Positions 43,903 to 52,776 of a stretch of 64,000 nt of DNA are shown piece after piece; within the stretch, counting starts at the first letter, position 1, and the number at the start of each line of letters is the position of its first letter. The position numbers and the translations under genes were made by a program. The notes beneath the pieces were generated by a model. It was not told the DNA's origin. It was given only the letters and a program-made list of their open reading frames with translations, and searched no databases. This stretch comes from an uncultured Winogradskyella sp. (GTDB lineage: Bacteria; Bacteroidota; Bacteroidia; Flavobacteriales; Flavobacteriaceae), in the NCBI RefSeq assembly GCF_947495255.1, contig NZ_CANLYI010000005.1, forward strand, positions 62,001 to 126,000, given 5' to 3'.

Positions 43903-46038
43903 TTAAAAATTTAAATTATATAATAGTTTTAGATAAAATGAACGTCCATAGCCTAACAATAGCGAGCTATTACTAGTGCTATGTGTACCACCTGATGTGG
44001 TGTTACTAATATTTACATTTTTAACATCAAATAGGTTACGAGCTCCAAGAGTAACATCGATTTTACGGTCTAAAAATGATTTTTTTACCGAAGCATCTAC
44101 CCAACTGTAGGCATCTGTTTTTGCTAAAGAAAACGTAGAATTACCTTCTGAATCTGAACCAGAAGCGTAGTATTGTTCTTGCTCTCCATTATATTTTAAG
44201 AGCAAAGTGAAGGCTGTTTCCCATGGTTCTAAATAATATGAAGCACTTGTATTAACTTGAATGTTATAAAGAAACTCGTCGTTACTATTATCTTCATTGC
44301 TGTTAATTCTTGAAATACCTTGAAGTGTAGCACCTAAATTGAAAGAAAAATCATTAGCTCTTAACGTGTTTTCTATAGAAAAACCCATGAGTTTATAGGT
44401 GTCAATATTTATATATTGATATTGTAAAGGTGTAGCATTGACTACTGCAAGATCAATTTTATCCGAAACATCTAAGTAGCTAAATTTTAAATTATTAACT
44501 AAGGAGAAATCATTAAACCAACTTCTTTTCTTTAAATTTATAAATGCAGAATACCCATTTTCAGGATTTAGGTTTTCGTTACCTTGCACATCATGATTTG
44601 AATCTACAAAGTAATAATAGAGCTCCTCAAAATTAGGAACTCTGTAAGATGTGCCAATGTTTCCTCTAAGTTCAAAACCATTTTTCATTAAATAACGTGC
44701 GCTCAATGATCCTAATAGTTTTGAATCAAAAAGTGTATTATGCTCATATCTTACACCAGGACGTAAGGAAAAGTTTTTAGATAGATTTAATTCCGTAGAT
44801 GCAAAAACTGCCAAATTAGTTTGTCTATTTGTTTTGTCTTGTTGCGTAACACTGCCAGAAGCTTGTGTGTCAAAACCTTCCATATAACGCGCTTCATAAC
44901 CTAACTGAAAGTTGTAAAAATCGCTTTTAATTAAATTTCCAATAGTACCTTTTGAGAACAAAACTTTACTAGACTGGTAGGTTTCATCAGATTCATTACT
45001 GCGTTCTCTACTTAGAATGTAGTAGTTAAACTCATTTAAATCACGTTCTTGTTGCTGATAAGATAAGGCAACATTGTAATTAGCACCAGAGTTTAGGTTT
45101 CCGTCAATATTTATATTATTTACAAACCTATTTGTTGTAAATATTTTATCTGTAGCAGACGGATTACTAGTTTGGTTTTCTGTATTTATATTCGCTCTTA
45201 CCGCAGAATCAAAATAATTTATTTGTTCATTGAAGTATTCAAATTTATAGATGATTCTAAAATTATCGCCTTTATAATTTAATAATGCATTTGTTGTTAA
45301 TTGCTGTTTGGGTAGCCATTCATAACCTCTATAACCATCATTTTCATAATAGTCTCGTCCTTGTTTAGTATTTAAGAATCCAGCAAAATCATTTCTATTT
45401 GCTCCAATTTTAGCCATCCATTTTTCATTGATATTGTGTGCAATACTTAAGGATTGTATATGCCTGCCTTCATCAAACCAAGCATATTCATCACTTACCG
45501 TTTCTTCTTGGAGATAGGCTTGTATGCGCCAATCATTACCAATAGATTTTTTGGTAATAACATTAATTACTCCAGATACAGCGTTAGCACCATACTCAAC
45601 TCCCATAGCGCCTTCAACAATTTCTATGCGCTCTATATCATCAAGGTTTATTTGCGTTAAGTCAATGTTGTTTCCAAAGCCATTATCACTAACCATAGGA
45701 ATATTGTCAATTAGAATATTGAAATATTGAGAGTCTAATCCAAAAAAAGAAATGGTTGATCGTCCCGTTTGGGCGTTAGGAATAATGTTGAGATTAAGAT
45801 TGAAATTAAGTAAGTCTGCAAGGTTGTTTGCGGCAACCTGTTCAATCTGTTTTCTGTTGATAACAATAACGTTATGTACTGATTTTTTAATTGATGTGGG
45901 ATTGTATTGTCCCGTAACAACAACCTCATCAAGTGACCCTAGTTTTATAGAATCCTTTTTAGTGGTTTCTTGGGAGAAAGACATTGAAAAGAAAAAAAAA
46001 GAAAAATAAATGTATAAATATTTTTTATTTAGAATCAT
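43903..46038 (-). CDS. TonB-dependent outer-membrane receptor, probable haem transporter
   Basis: This is a 711-residue receptor with a signal peptide (YFSFFFFSMSFSQ), a TonB-box-like LDEVVVTGQY near residue 35, a plug domain (~45-160; NVIVINRKQIEQVAANNLAD, IERIEIVEGAMGVEYGANAV, SGVINVITKKS) and a 22-strand barrel ending YLKLLYNLNF. It is about the size of HmuR/haem receptors and is followed by HmuY-type genes, so haem is the likely cargo. No carboxypeptidase-regulatory extension is present, so it is not of the SusC type. A degenerate Fur-like palindrome overlaps the start codon, and a -7 box lies at 46057-46064. Confidence 0.88.
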   Translation of the reverse strand: MILNKKYLYIYFSFFFFSMSFSQETTKKDSIKLGSLDEVVVTGQYNPTSIKKSVHNVIVINRKQIEQVAANNLADLLNFNLNLNIIPNAQTGRSTISFFGLDSQYFNILIDNIPMVSDNGFGNNIDLTQINLDDIERIEIVEGAMGVEYGANAVSGVINVITKKSIGNDWRIQAYLQEETVSDEYAWFDEGRHIQSLSIAHNINEKWMAKIGANRNDFAGFLNTKQGRDYYENDGYRGYEWLPKQQLTTNALLNYKGDNFRIIYKFEYFNEQINYFDSAVRANINTENQTSNPSATDKIFTTNRFVNNINIDGNLNSGANYNVALSYQQQERDLNEFNYYILSRERSNESDETYQSSKVLFSKGTIGNLIKSDFYNFQLGYEARYMEGFDTQASGSVTQQDKTNRQTNLAVFASTELNLSKNFSLRPGVRYEHNTLFDSKLLGSLSARYLMKNGFELRGNIGTSYRVPNFEELYYYFVDSNHDVQGNENLNPENGYSAFINLKKRSWFNDFSLVNNLKFSYLDVSDKIDLAVVNATPLQYQYINIDTYKLMGFSIENTLRANDFSFNLGATLQGISRINSNEDNSNDEFLYNIQVNTSASYYLEPWETAFTLLLKYNGEQEQYYASGSDSEGNSTFSLAKTDAYSWVDASVKKSFLDRKIDVTLGARNLFDVKNVNISNTTSGGTHSTSNSSLLLGYGRSFYLKLLYNLNF

Positions 46039-46044
46039 TCTTGA
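46028..46044 (-). promoter_or_regulatory. Degenerate Fur-like palindrome over the receptor start codon
   Basis: TTTAGAAT, C, ATTCTTGA on the plus strand matches the perfect site at 41383 except at two outer bases. It contains the start codon itself (46036-46038), so bound protein would sit on the 5' end of the gene. Confidence 0.45.
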
Positions 46045-46056
46045 TTATTTTTGCTG

Positions 46057-46064
46057 CAAATATA
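46057..46064 (-). promoter_or_regulatory. -7 box TATATTTG for the TonB receptor gene
   Basis: On the minus strand, TATATTTGCAG matches TAnnTTTG, 18 bases before the ATG. A TTG lies 15 bases further upstream, shorter than usual. An AATCTA/TAGATT inverted repeat (46081-46100) follows, between the two divergent genes. Confidence 0.55.
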
Positions 46065-46141
46065 TAAGTTATTTTAATTCAATCTAAATAAGAATAGATT
46101 ATTTTCAATTTTTTTTAATCATAGAAAACAAACCTTTTAAA

Positions 46142-47050
46142 ATGAAACAATTAGTACAACTAGCAATTTTAATTTTTGCATTCTCTTTCTCAAGCAACGC
46201 CCAAAACAAGAAAAAACAAGACCAAAAAGCCATTAAAGACATGTGCGGTTGTTATGAAGTGACATTTAATTTTGCGGAAACTTTTGAGTATTCAGAAGAT
46301 TCAACTTATGTCCCTTCTAAAACAAAGCACGATAAAGGTTTAGAGTGGGTTCAGTTAGTAGAAGATGAATCTGACAAAATTTCTATGCAGCATTTATTAA
46401 TCGTTGGTTCTAAAGAACAGCCATACATCGTAAAACATTGGCGACAAGATTGGGAGTTTGAAAACACCGATTTATATGAGTTTGATCATAATAACAAATG
46501 GACGTTTATTAGTCTTCCTAAAAAAGAGGTAAAAGGACAATGGACACAAAAAGTATTTCAAGTAGATGATAGTCCGCGTTACGAAGGTTCTGCAACTTGG
46601 GTTCACGTAGATGGAAAAAGTTATTGGGAAAGTACAACCTCTGCACCTTTACCTAGACGCGAGTACACAAAACGAAGTGACTACAATGTTACTCTGAGAA
46701 CTAATAGGCATGAAATAGTTGAAAACGGTTGGATTCATGATCAAGACAACGACAAAATCATACGGGAGGATGCTAAAGAAGATGTTGTTTTGGCTCAAGA
46801 AAAAGGACATAATACTTATGTAAAAGTTGAAGATGTTAAATGTGTTGCGGCTCAAGATTATTGGAAAAAAAATGAAGTAAAATGGGCTTTAGTTAGAGCA
46901 AAATGGGATGAAGTATTTGCTAGAAATAAAGATTTAGTATTAGAAGAAAAAGTTGATAATAAAGTATTGTATAAATACTTATTTGATAAAGAAAAATACC
47001 AAACAGCAGAAGAAATTAACCCAGTAATTGAATCTTTCGTTAAGAAATAA
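46142..47050 (+). CDS. DUF6607 family secreted protein
   Basis: This is a 302-residue protein with a signal peptide (LAILIFAFSFSSNAQ). The conserved features KDMCGCYEVTFNFAETFEYS, HWRQDWEFENTDLYEFDHNN and VDDSPRYEGSATWVHVDGKS fit DUF6607, a family seen next to haem or iron TonB receptors in Bacteroidota. The rich W and H content (HWRQDW) could suit ligand or haem binding, though this is untested. It is divergent from the TonB receptor, and its 3' end overlaps or abuts the ankyrin gene, heading a plus-strand operon of five. Confidence 0.8.
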   Translation: MKQLVQLAILIFAFSFSSNAQNKKKQDQKAIKDMCGCYEVTFNFAETFEYSEDSTYVPSKTKHDKGLEWVQLVEDESDKISMQHLLIVGSKEQPYIVKHWRQDWEFENTDLYEFDHNNKWTFISLPKKEVKGQWTQKVFQVDDSPRYEGSATWVHVDGKSYWESTTSAPLPRREYTKRSDYNVTLRTNRHEIVENGWIHDQDNDKIIREDAKEDVVLAQEKGHNTYVKVEDVKCVAAQDYWKKNEVKWALVRAKWDEVFARNKDLVLEEKVDNKVLYKYLFDKEKYQTAEEINPVIESFVKK

Positions 47051-47051
47051 T

Positions 47052-48530
47052 ATGAGTTATTTAAGAAACATACTTTCGGTTACCGTACTATTTTTAAGTC
47101 TACAAATTTTTGCACAAGACAATGTGTTTTTACAGAGAGATTTTTGGGATACAAACCCAACAATAGAAACTGTTGAGGCTAAAATTAAAGAAGGGCACAA
47201 TATTACCGAAGCCAACAGTAATAATTTTGATGCTGTAGTTTATGCTATTTTACAAAACGCACCGATTGAAACTATAAAACACATTCAATCTAAAAATGGA
47301 AATGAGGTTAATAAGCTCACTCATGATGGTAGAACTTACATTTTTTGGGCAGCTTATAAGGGGAATGTGGCGTTTATGGAGTACTTACTAAGTAAAGGTG
47401 CAAAAACAGATCTAACGGACGATAAAGGAAATACCATTTTAAATTTTGCTGCAAGTACAGGGCAACAAGATACTAGAGTCTATGATTTGTGTATCGCTAA
47501 CGGTGCAAATTTAAAAGTAGATGTGACACCAAAAGGCGCTAATGCATTGCTGTTGTCTGCACCTTACGACAAAGATTTTGCATTGATAAATTATTTTACC
47601 TCAAAAGGATTAGAGCTAAATAGTGTAGATACAGATGGAAATGGCATATTTAATTATGTTGCAAAAACGGGTAATATAGATTTACTTAATCAGTTACTTA
47701 AAAAAGGGGTAAAAGGAAACGATAATGCTTTTCTTTTTGCCGCTTATGGTACAAGAGGTAAGACAAATACATTAGACTTTTACAAATACTTAGAAAGTGT
47801 TGGTTTACATCCTGAAAAAGCAACTATTAAAAACGAAACACCTTTACATATTTTGGCAGGCAAGACTGAAGATATTGAGTTGATTAAATATTTTCTTAAA
47901 AAAGGGTTAGATGTAAACGCATCAGATGATTATGGAAATACACCATTTTTAAATGCTGCAAAGCGAAATAATTTAGAGGTAGTCAGCTTATTATTTAGTC
48001 AGCTTAAAAATATAAACCAAGTTAATAAAAAAGGAGAATCTGCTTTGGCAATAGCAGTTGCAAATAATGGATTAGAAGTTGTTCGTTTTTTAATTGAAAA
48101 CAAAGCAGATGTTGCTGTTTTAGATGCCAATAAAAATAATCTTACGTCATATTTAATAGCGTCTTTTTCAAATAGAAAAGAAGATGAATTTAAACAGAAA
48201 TTAGAGTTATTAACTGAAAATGGTTTAGATATTTCAAAACCTCAAGAAAACGGAAACACACTCTATCATTTAGCAACACTAAAGCAAAGTAAAAACCTTT
48301 TAAAGCTTATAAATTCATTTAAAATAGATGTTAATTCTAAAAATAATGACGGAAATACAGCTTTACATCTTGCAGCTTTACAAGCAAAAAATACAGAAAT
48401 TTTAGAGCATTTAATTTCTATAGGAGCAACAAAAGATGCTACTACTGATTTTGGAGAGACAGCTTATGATTTAGCACTAGAAAACGAAATTTTAAAATCC
48501 AATAAAATCAATTTAGATTTTTTAAAATAA
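47052..48530 (+). CDS. Ankyrin repeat protein, exported
   Basis: This protein of about 492 residues has a signal peptide (ILSVTVLFLSLQIFAQ) and ten or more ankyrin repeats, for example GRTYIFWAAYKGNVAFMEYL, GNTILNFAASTGQQDTRVYD, GNTPFLNAAKRNNLEVVSLL and GNTALHLAALQAKNTEILEH. An upstream start at 47028 would overlap the DUF6607 gene, but the ATG at 47052 gives the better signal peptide (MSYLRNILSV). Ankyrin repeats mediate protein contacts, and in this operon it may scaffold the iron-reduction proteins in the periplasm. It ends 10 bases before the DUF2271 gene. Confidence 0.85.
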   Translation: MSYLRNILSVTVLFLSLQIFAQDNVFLQRDFWDTNPTIETVEAKIKEGHNITEANSNNFDAVVYAILQNAPIETIKHIQSKNGNEVNKLTHDGRTYIFWAAYKGNVAFMEYLLSKGAKTDLTDDKGNTILNFAASTGQQDTRVYDLCIANGANLKVDVTPKGANALLLSAPYDKDFALINYFTSKGLELNSVDTDGNGIFNYVAKTGNIDLLNQLLKKGVKGNDNAFLFAAYGTRGKTNTLDFYKYLESVGLHPEKATIKNETPLHILAGKTEDIELIKYFLKKGLDVNASDDYGNTPFLNAAKRNNLEVVSLLFSQLKNINQVNKKGESALAIAVANNGLEVVRFLIENKADVAVLDANKNNLTSYLIASFSNRKEDEFKQKLELLTENGLDISKPQENGNTLYHLATLKQSKNLLKLINSFKIDVNSKNNDGNTALHLAALQAKNTEILEHLISIGATKDATTDFGETAYDLALENEILKSNKINLDFLK

Positions 48531-48540
48531 ATAGTAAATA

Positions 48541-49026
48541 ATGAAAAAATTAAAGTCAATTTTCGTCATAGGAACTTTAGCAATAGCATTGCTTTCATTT
48601 ACAACTCCAGTAGAAACATCATCATATAAATGTATGATTCAGATGATTAATTACACAGGTGAAAATGCCTATGTTGTTATTTCATTAATAAATCCTGAAG
48701 GCGAATACGAAAAAACATTGTACGTGCAAGGCGATGATGATGAATGGTATCATGATATATCTGAATGGTGGAAGTTTTACGGTAAAAAACGCACAAAAAT
48801 TGATGCCATTACAGGTGCAACTATTGCAGGTGGAGCAAGAAGTATAAGTGTTATTGATATCGAAGATTCTAAAATAAATACGGGTTACAGTATTCGTTTT
48901 GAAACTGCCGTAGAAGACCAAGAATATTACACTAAAGATGTGGAATTTGAGTTAACATCAGAAACCGTAAAGAGTAAAAAAGAAGGTACAGGTTTTATAC
49001 GTTACGTGCGTATGATGCCAAATTAG
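48541..49026 (+). CDS. DUF2271 periplasmic protein with flavinylation-type motif
   Basis: This 161-residue protein has a signal peptide (IGTLAIALLSFTTPVETS) and a beta-rich body of the DUF2271 family (CMIQMINYTGENAYVVISLI, DDDEWYHDISEWWKFYGKKR, YSIRFETAVEDQEYYTKDVE). Residues D88-A-I-T-G-A-T94 match the pattern at which ApbE attaches FMN covalently to a threonine in FMN_bind proteins; T94 would be the acceptor. DUF2271 genes are reported near PepSY reductases in flavinylation-type clusters, and this one is directly followed by such a reductase. No apbE is in this window, so modification would need one elsewhere. That it carries flavin is inference. Confidence 0.72.
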   Translation: MKKLKSIFVIGTLAIALLSFTTPVETSSYKCMIQMINYTGENAYVVISLINPEGEYEKTLYVQGDDDEWYHDISEWWKFYGKKRTKIDAITGATIAGGARSISVIDIEDSKINTGYSIRFETAVEDQEYYTKDVEFELTSETVKSKKEGTGFIRYVRMMPN

Positions 49027-49048
49027 AAGTTTCAAAAAAGTAAAAAGC

Positions 49049-51232
49049 ATGACTATTTCAATTTGGAGATACAGCCACCTAACTTTAGCTGTATCTTCTT
49101 TTGTTTTTATTTTATTAGCATCTGTAACTGGAATTATGTTGGCGTTTCAGCCAATTTCAGAACAGCTAGAATCTTATAAGATTTCAGGTTTTGAAAGTGT
49201 TACTGTTGCAGAAACTATATTTCATCTCAATGAAAAATATCCTGAAGTATTAGATGTGCAAGTCGATGCAAATCAATTTGTATTAGCATCTGTAGTTAAT
49301 AACGAAGGTGAAAGTTTAAATGGTTATATAGATCCTAAGACAGCCGAATTTATAGGTGATGAAATAGTAACATCTAAGTTTTTTAAATGGGTTACTAATT
49401 TTCATAGGTCCTTATTCTTAAAAAGTATTGGTCGCTTTTTTGTAGGATTGTGTTCTTTTTTATTGTTCTTGATTGCAGTTTCCGGAACCATTTTAATTCT
49501 TAAAAGACAAGGTGGCTTAAAACAATTTTTCTCTAAAGTTATTAATGAAAACTTCAACCAATATTGGCATGTCGTTTTAGGTAGACTGTCGTTAATTCCT
49601 ATAATTATCATAACGATTACAGGCGTTTATTTATCTGCTGAAAAATTCGATTTATTACCAAAAAGTAGCACTAATCATCAAGTAGATTTTGAAACACTTT
49701 CGGCAACTTCGAAACAGAATATTCAAGATTTTTCAATATTTAAAAACACAAAGCTTTCCGAAGTAAAAAGCATAGAATTCCCATTTTCTGATGATGTAGA
49801 AGATTATTTCATCTTAGCTCTAAAAGACAAAGAAATTCTTGTTAATCAATTTACTGGTGACGTTATAAACGAAATAAATTACCCTTTAGTAACCCTTTTT
49901 TCTGATTTAAGTTTACTCCTTCACACAGGTCAAGGGAGTATTTTATGGTCTATTATTTTGGCTATTGCCACGGTAAATATTTTGTTTTTTATCTATTCTG
50001 GTTTTGCAATGACTCTAAAACGCAGACAGTCTAAATTAAAAAACAAGTACAATAAAGACGCCAGTAAGTATGTGATTTTAGTAGGTTCAGAAAACGGCAG
50101 CACGTTGCCTTTTGCTATTCAATTGCAGCAACAATTATTAAAAGCAGGAGAAACCGTATACATTACAGAACTTAATAATTATGATACTTTTAGTAAAGTA
50201 GAACATATTATTATTTTAACTGCAACTTATGGAGATGGCGAAGCACCAACTAATGCGAATAAGTTTTTAGAGCGATTAAAAACAGTAGTTCAGTTGCGAG
50301 ATATTAGTTATACGGTTGTTGGTTTTGGCTCATTGGCATACCCAAATTTTTGCAAGTTTGCTTTTGATGTTGATAGCGCAATGAATCTTCAGTTTCAACA
50401 AGAATTGAACGTTTGTACTATTAACGATAAATCTGTAGAATCTTTTGTAGAATGGGTTAATCTATGGAATGAAAACAGAAAGCTTCCTGTTCATATTTCT
50501 AAGGAAAAATTAGCAATTAAACCAAGGCTCAATCATACACTTACAGTTGTAAATAAAACGAAAGTAGAAGGGCATCCTGATGATACATTTTTAATTACTT
50601 TAAAACCAAATACCAAGAAATTCACATCTGGAGATTTACTAGCTATTTACCCAAGAAACGATTATAGGGAACGGTTGTATTCCATTGGTAAAGTAAATAA
50701 TAACATCCAATTAAGTGTTAAGTTACACCAAAACGGATTAGGTTCTGGTTTCTTAAATTCGTTAAACAAAGGAGATAGCTTTAAAGCAAGAATACTTCAA
50801 AATACAGCATTTCATTTTCCTAAAAAAGCATCCAAAGTAATCTTAATTTCCAATGGAACAGGACTAGCTCCTTTTTTAGGAATGATAGCTCAAAACACAA
50901 ATCAAATAGAAACACATTTGTATTGTGGCTTAAGACAAAATGAATCTTTTAATTTATACAATTCAGCTATAAAAGAAAGTCAAAACAAGAATCAAATAAG
51001 GAGATTGAATCTAGTATTTTCAAAAGAGACACCTAAAAAGTATGTTCAAGATTTATTAAAGCGCGATGCGTTATTTGTGTCTGAGACTATTAAGAACAAA
51101 GGCGTAATAATGATTTGTGGTTCTTTAGCGATGCAAAAGGATGTGTTGGCTATTTTGAATGTTATAACTATTCAAAATTTAAGTGAACCATTAGAAGTTT
51201 TTAAAAATCAGATAAAAATAGATTGTTACTAA
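49049..51232 (+). CDS. PepSY membrane / flavodoxin / FNR fusion reductase
   Basis: This 727-residue multi-domain protein has a PepSY_TM module at ~1-330, with helices near 12-35, 125-148, 178-200 and 295-325 and histidines (YSHLTLAV, NFHRSLF, QYWHVVLGR, LLHTGQGS) that could ligate haem b. A flavodoxin domain (~340-480, YVILVGSENGSTLPFAIQLQ and LTATYGDGEAPTNANKF) and a ferredoxin-NADP reductase half (~490-727, YRERLYSIGKV with the RxYS motif, ISNGTGLAPFLGMIA) follow. It is like sulfite reductase alpha or P450 reductase fused to a transmembrane haem domain. Electrons should pass from NADPH through FAD and FMN to the membrane haem and out to a periplasmic acceptor. Its partner is probably the DUF2271 protein. 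Confidence 0.88.
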   Translation: MTISIWRYSHLTLAVSSFVFILLASVTGIMLAFQPISEQLESYKISGFESVTVAETIFHLNEKYPEVLDVQVDANQFVLASVVNNEGESLNGYIDPKTAEFIGDEIVTSKFFKWVTNFHRSLFLKSIGRFFVGLCSFLLFLIAVSGTILILKRQGGLKQFFSKVINENFNQYWHVVLGRLSLIPIIIITITGVYLSAEKFDLLPKSSTNHQVDFETLSATSKQNIQDFSIFKNTKLSEVKSIEFPFSDDVEDYFILALKDKEILVNQFTGDVINEINYPLVTLFSDLSLLLHTGQGSILWSIILAIATVNILFFIYSGFAMTLKRRQSKLKNKYNKDASKYVILVGSENGSTLPFAIQLQQQLLKAGETVYITELNNYDTFSKVEHIIILTATYGDGEAPTNANKFLERLKTVVQLRDISYTVVGFGSLAYPNFCKFAFDVDSAMNLQFQQELNVCTINDKSVESFVEWVNLWNENRKLPVHISKEKLAIKPRLNHTLTVVNKTKVEGHPDDTFLITLKPNTKKFTSGDLLAIYPRNDYRERLYSIGKVNNNIQLSVKLHQNGLGSGFLNSLNKGDSFKARILQNTAFHFPKKASKVILISNGTGLAPFLGMIAQNTNQIETHLYCGLRQNESFNLYNSAIKESQNKNQIRRLNLVFSKETPKKYVQDLLKRDALFVSETIKNKGVIMICGSLAMQKDVLAILNVITIQNLSEPLEVFKNQIKIDCY

Positions 51233-51248
51233 CCTAAAAACAGAAGCT

Positions 51249-51602
51249 ATGTGTAATTCAATAAAAACAATTTCTAAAGTGAGTAATGGCGAATTATCTA
51301 TTTGTGAGAACTGTAATATCTATCACTTAGAATTTAACAACATATATTTTGAGTTTACTGTAAGTCAATATAAACAGTTTAAGAAATACCTCTTAAGCAT
51401 TGAATCTGATTATTGGGAGCACAAGTACGCACATGCTAATGTGAAACGTAAGATACCAATACCTTCATTACAATCTAATTTAGTTTTGATGTTTAATAGA
51501 CAAGAAATAAACGAATTAAAATTTTTATTCTGTAATAAGGAAGATGTATTTAATACCTATTTAAACGTTGACAATATTGATTCAATGATGATTTTAAATT
51601 AA
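51249..51602 (+). CDS. DUF6686 family small protein
   Basis: This 117-residue cytosolic protein has an N-terminal CxxC-like pair (ELSICENCNIYHLEFNNIYF) followed by YKQFKKYLLSIESDYWEHKY and a C-terminal FNTYLNVDNIDSMMIL. It fits DUF6686, a small Bacteroidota family often at the end of iron-linked loci. Cysteines at residues 2, 19 and 22 could bind metal. It is the last gene of the plus-strand haem/iron operon, 16 bases after the reductase, and converges on cvpA. Confidence 0.7.
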   Translation: MCNSIKTISKVSNGELSICENCNIYHLEFNNIYFEFTVSQYKQFKKYLLSIESDYWEHKYAHANVKRKIPIPSLQSNLVLMFNRQEINELKFLFCNKEDVFNTYLNVDNIDSMMILN

Positions 51603-51615
51603 CCAAGCTTTTGGT

Positions 51616-52119
51616 TTAAGTAGTTTCTTGTTCGTCTTCCGTCTTAATAATATTAGGAAAAATCATTGGAGCCAAAGATTTCACAGGCTTATAAAGCATA
51701 CTTTCCTCTAAGTCTTCTTGTTCCATAAATGGTAAAGTATTGTTCATTTTATCAAAAACAATAAGTAGAATACTAAGGATCATTCCTATTTTTAATGCAC
51801 CAAAAACACCACCTGCTAATTTATTAATAATACCTAGAGCAGCGAAATCTGCTAGTTTGGTTAATGCTTTACCTGCCAATCCTATAGCCAAAACAATGAC
51901 AACAAACGTTATGGCAAAGGCAACTATGTTTATGGTCTTTTGATTCCAATCTACTTTTGGCTCTAAAAATTCTGCGGCAAAACCACTAAAATGAATAGCA
52001 CCATAAACACCTAAAACCAACGCGACTAAAGAAGCAACTTCAACAAAAAGTCCTTTAAATATGCCTCGTATAAAACCGAATAATAGAAGGGCAGCTAAAA
52101 TGATATCAATAATACTCAT
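51616..52119 (-). CDS. CvpA family membrane protein
   Basis: This is a 167-residue protein with four membrane helices of the CvpA type (IIDIILAALLLFGFIRGIFK, GLFVEVASLVALVLGVYGAI, IVAFAITFVVIVLAIGLAGK, AGGVFGALKIGMILSILLIV), a GK-rich family core and an acidic tail. A longer frame (to 52185) adds 22 residues of non-membrane sequence, but MSIIDIILAAL at 52119 is the usual family start. CvpA was named for colicin V production; its role in envelope stress is still debated. It is monocistronic. Confidence 0.88.
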   Translation of the reverse strand: MSIIDIILAALLLFGFIRGIFKGLFVEVASLVALVLGVYGAIHFSGFAAEFLEPKVDWNQKTINIVAFAITFVVIVLAIGLAGKALTKLADFAALGIINKLAGGVFGALKIGMILSILLIVFDKMNNTLPFMEQEDLEESMLYKPVKSLAPMIFPNIIKTEDEQETT

Positions 52120-52265
52120 AGTGTTAGTGTTTAAGACAAAAATACATGATTTTTTTAAGTTGAAATTTTCTAAAACCATGTTCATGAATTTTAGTTACTG
52201 TTGCCCTAGTTTTTTTAGACCTAAAGAAATAGATTCTTTTTTGTTCATTTTAAAATAATATCACA

Positions 52266-52293
52266 TTTGAGATACATTAGTTTCTTAACTTTG
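52266..52293 (+). promoter_or_regulatory. TTTG/TAACTTTG promoter
   Basis: TTTG (52266-52269) and TAACTTTG (52286-52293) match -33 and -7 elements of Bacteroidota, with a 16-base gap that is slightly short. It predicts a leader of roughly 50 bases before the ATG at 52350. Confidence 0.5.
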
Positions 52294-52349
52294 AATTTTT
52301 AAAACAAGGAATAATAATTAAAGAGATTCCGTTTTTAAGGGCAGTGACT

Positions 52350-52706
52350 ATGGCAAGAGATGAACAATTAAAAGAACGATGGAATTTAGTAGTAGATAAA
52401 CTTTCTAAACAGTTTGCAGATGGAGACACATTAGATTTAGATTCTATTATATATCTTATTGGTGTACAAGAGCTCGGTCAAATACATCGCGAATACAAAA
52501 AAGACCACAAGTTAGATTTAATGCATATAGCAATTTGTAAAGTTTTAGAGCCTTATGGGTTTTATGAATTCGATTATGTAGATGATGACGGTTGGCCACA
52601 TTACAAGGTTTTAGCGCAATTACCACATCTTAAAGCAGGTGAACAAAGTGTGTTAATGAAAGAAGCTATTGTAAATTATTTTGTAGAAACCGAATATATC
52701 GAGTAG
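52350..52706 (+). CDS. Conserved small protein upstream of pheS
   Basis: This is a 118-residue acidic soluble protein. Visible blocks are LKERWNLVVDKLSKQFADGD, LDSIIYLIGVQELGQIHREY, KKDHKLDLMHIAICKVLEPY and a DDDGWPHYKVLAQLPHLKAG segment. A GTG at 52344 could start two residues earlier, but the ATG fits the promoter at 52266. I do not recognise the family, although its composition is typical of conserved cytosolic proteins. It is separated from pheS by 70 bases that hold a further promoter box. Confidence 0.75.
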   Translation: MARDEQLKERWNLVVDKLSKQFADGDTLDLDSIIYLIGVQELGQIHREYKKDHKLDLMHIAICKVLEPYGFYEFDYVDDDGWPHYKVLAQLPHLKAGEQSVLMKEAIVNYFVETEYIE

Positions 52707-52746
52707 TTTCAGAGGAGCTCAGCTACCATAACTCGCAAAAAAAAAC

Positions 52747-52754
52747 TAAATTTG
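52747..52754 (+). promoter_or_regulatory. -7 box TAAATTTG before pheS
   Basis: TAAATTTGCAC matches TAnnTTTG with a common GCAC start context, 22 bases before the ATG at 52777. No clear -33 TTG is present at the usual distance. Confidence 0.5.
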
Positions 52755-52776
52755 CACTCGTTTTTGAATAGAAATC

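Noticed and set aside
51602-51617. Terminator between DUF6686 and cvpA
   Set aside because: AACCAA/TTGGTT is a weak 6-bp stem without T-tail and overlaps the stop.
52120-52185. N-terminal extension of CvpA
   Set aside because: The 22 extra residues are not of the family type; the ATG at 52119 gives the normal start.
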